A stretch of DNA of 64,000 nt from an uncultured Prevotella sp. (GTDB lineage Bacteria > Bacteroidota > Bacteroidia > Bacteroidales > Bacteroidaceae), in contig CAMOVK010000005.1 of the NCBI GenBank assembly GCA_946627325.1, positions 1 through 64,000 of the forward strand. Direction: 5' to 3'. Numbering within the stretch: position 1 is the first letter of the stretch; every line of letters starts with the position of its first letter. The position numbers were made by a program, and so were the translations under genes. Shown piece by piece: positions 62,718 to 64,000 of this stretch. The notes beneath the pieces are model-generated. The model worked only from the letters and a program-made list of their open reading frames with translations. It had not been told where the DNA came from and ran no database searches.

Positions 62718-64000
62718 ATGACTATGAAGACTATTAACAGATATTTGATTGCAGGTGCGATGATGATAGGACTCTCATCGCCAGCCATGTCACAGGAAAT
62801 GGATTACAAGCAGATGCTTGCTCCTATCACTTCAGCCATTAAGGCCAACCCATCTGGTGTTGATGTGGCTAAAGATTTAGTGAAGAACTACACGAAAGTG
62901 TTTAAGAAGAACCCTGAGGCTCTTGTTGCTCTTGGTAACACTTATTTGAGTGCCAAGCAGTATCAGAAAGCTAAGGAGTGTGCCGATTTGGCTTTGAAGA
63001 AAAGTCCTAACTACGGCAATGCTTTCATTCTGAAGGGCGATGTTGAGGCATTGCAGGACGATGGTGGTGCTGCTGCCAACTGGTATGATCGCGCCATAAC
63101 AGCCGACCCTCAGAATGCAGAAGGTTATCTCCGTTATGCCAATGTGTTCCGTAAGGTAAACCCACAGGAGGCAGAGCGCGTATTGAACGACCTTCGTCGC
63201 ATTAAGCCCGACTTCCCTGTTGAAGCTGAATTAGGTCACTCTAACTATCTTACAAAAAACTACGACAAGGCTCTTGAGTTCTTCCAGAAAGCGAAGCCAC
63301 AGAGCATTGACGAAGAGAAGTTCGTTGAGTATGTTTTCAGTGCTAATATTCTTGGCGACAAGAAAAAATCTCTTGATATTGCAAAGCAGGGTGTTCAAAT
63401 CCATCCTCAAAGTCTTTCGCTCACTCGTTTGGCTGTTATCAATGCTCTCGACCTTGCTGAGCATGCCGATGCCCTCCGCTATGCGAAGATGGTGTTTGCC
63501 GATGATGGTAAGAAAAACGCTACCGATTATATCAACTATGGTCGCGCACTCAATGGCAATGAACAATATGATGAGGCTATCAAGCAGTTCGAAATAGCCT
63601 TGAAGGAAGATGCAGAGAAGGTTGAAGCCTATCGCTATATGTCTGATTCATATAAAGGAAAAGACGATATGACGCGCAGTCTCGACCTCATGCAGAAATA
63701 TCTCAATCTCAACCACGAGGCAAAACCATCCGATTATCGTTCTCTCGCAGCCATCTATATGGAAATGGCTAAGGACGGAGTTGATAAGGACGTAAACTTC
63801 CAGAAAGCGATGACTGTTTATGACGATGTGGCAAAGAAGTATCCAACTCTTGCTGCTTGGGTTTGCTTCGAAAAGGGAAACAATGCCTATGCTGTTGAGA
63901 ACGATGATGTAGCTCTCGAGAACTACAAGAAACTCATCGAGCTTTTGGAAAACAAAGCCGACCGTGATGATTCTGAGACTGCTTACCTAAAGCGTGCATA
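62718..64000 (+). CDS. Exported TPR-repeat protein, 3' end outside the window
   Basis: At least 427 residues are visible and the frame is open to the right edge. The signal peptide is about residues 1-24 (AGAMMIGLSSPAMSQ). The rest is a chain of 34-residue tetratricopeptide repeats, for example ALVALGNTYLSAKQYQKAKE, AEGYLRYANVFRKVNPQEAE and YINYGRALNGNEQYDEAIKQ. It is probably a periplasmic scaffold. It follows the PstS-like gene in the Ton cluster, a common Bacteroidetes order. The start may be ATG 62718 or 62724. Confidence 0.9.
   Translation, partial: MTMKTINRYLIAGAMMIGLSSPAMSQEMDYKQMLAPITSAIKANPSGVDVAKDLVKNYTKVFKKNPEALVALGNTYLSAKQYQKAKECADLALKKSPNYGNAFILKGDVEALQDDGGAAANWYDRAITADPQNAEGYLRYANVFRKVNPQEAERVLNDLRRIKPDFPVEAELGHSNYLTKNYDKALEFFQKAKPQSIDEEKFVEYVFSANILGDKKKSLDIAKQGVQIHPQSLSLTRLAVINALDLAEHADALRYAKMVFADDGKKNATDYINYGRALNGNEQYDEAIKQFEIALKEDAEKVEAYRYMSDSYKGKDDMTRSLDLMQKYLNLNHEAKPSDYRSLAAIYMEMAKDGVDKDVNFQKAMTVYDDVAKKYPTLAAWVCFEKGNNAYAVENDDVALENYKKLIELLENKADRDDSETAYLKRA

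Overview
The window is a gene-dense stretch of a Bacteroidota chromosome, most likely order Bacteroidales and close to Prevotellaceae. Reasons: many gene starts are preceded by the Bacteroidetes -7 element TAnnTTTG, often with a TTTG -33 element 19-20 nt upstream; families largely confined to the phylum are present (DUF4290, DUF4254, DUF4834, DUF3737, two-domain secreted M16 peptidase, ExbB-ExbD-ExbD-TonB-PstS-TPR cluster); and three adjacent secreted proteins end in short basic tails resembling type IX secretion sorting domains. Almost everything is housekeeping or core accessory. I saw no insertion sequence, prophage, CRISPR array or rRNA. One tRNA (anticodon CAT) is present.

Layout. 0.3-5.5 kb: a minus-strand run of S9 peptidase, DUF3737 protein, C-S lyase and gamma-carbonic anhydrase. 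5.8-8.6 kb: gltX and waaA (GTG start). 8.6-10.7 kb, minus: yicC, gmk, nadD. 10.8-13.7 kb: a secreted M16 peptidase. 13.8-19.7 kb: tsaB, DUF4290, murA (Asp in place of the fosfomycin-target Cys), rimM, dxr, rseP. 20.1-24.3 kb: a fermentation locus with a CoA-transferase divergent from ptb-buk, separated by a 660-bp control region holding a possible small RNA or leader with its own terminator. 24.4-31.3 kb: membrane-anchored unknown, cysS, DUF4254 plus glycosyltransferase 9, rubredoxin and a Ca2+-type P-ATPase. 31.7-41.1 kb: three large secreted proteins (Omp28-like, a 1667-residue adhesin-like protein, M6 metalloprotease). 41.3-45.3 kb: nnr, then hpt-adk-obgE. 45.5-51.5 kb: trxA and dnaE facing away from psd-pssA-DUF4834. 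51.5-54.2 kb: pyrH, birA, tadA, M15 peptidase. 54.5 kb: tRNA. 54.7-58.3 kb: START-like protein, LptF/G-type permease, ribBA. 58.5 kb to the right edge: the Ton energising cluster, whose last gene (TPR protein) is cut by the window end.

Two patterns are not explained by the genes. (1) Five intergenic sites carry arrays of 3-4 copies of a 17-bp imperfect palindrome (GGAAAG-5 nt-CTTTCC type) spaced by 5 bp, an exact 22-bp period. All five lie between genes on opposite strands, never inside a co-directional run. One appears to lie in the gltX 5' leader. (2) Base composition alternates in kilobase blocks between an A/C-rich and a G/T-rich plus strand. This is independent of gene direction, and the switch falls inside single reading frames (dnaE near 47.6 kb, the large surface gene near 36.4 kb). 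Three of the palindrome arrays lie at G/T-to-A/C block borders. Both patterns were read by eye and need the computations named in the findings.
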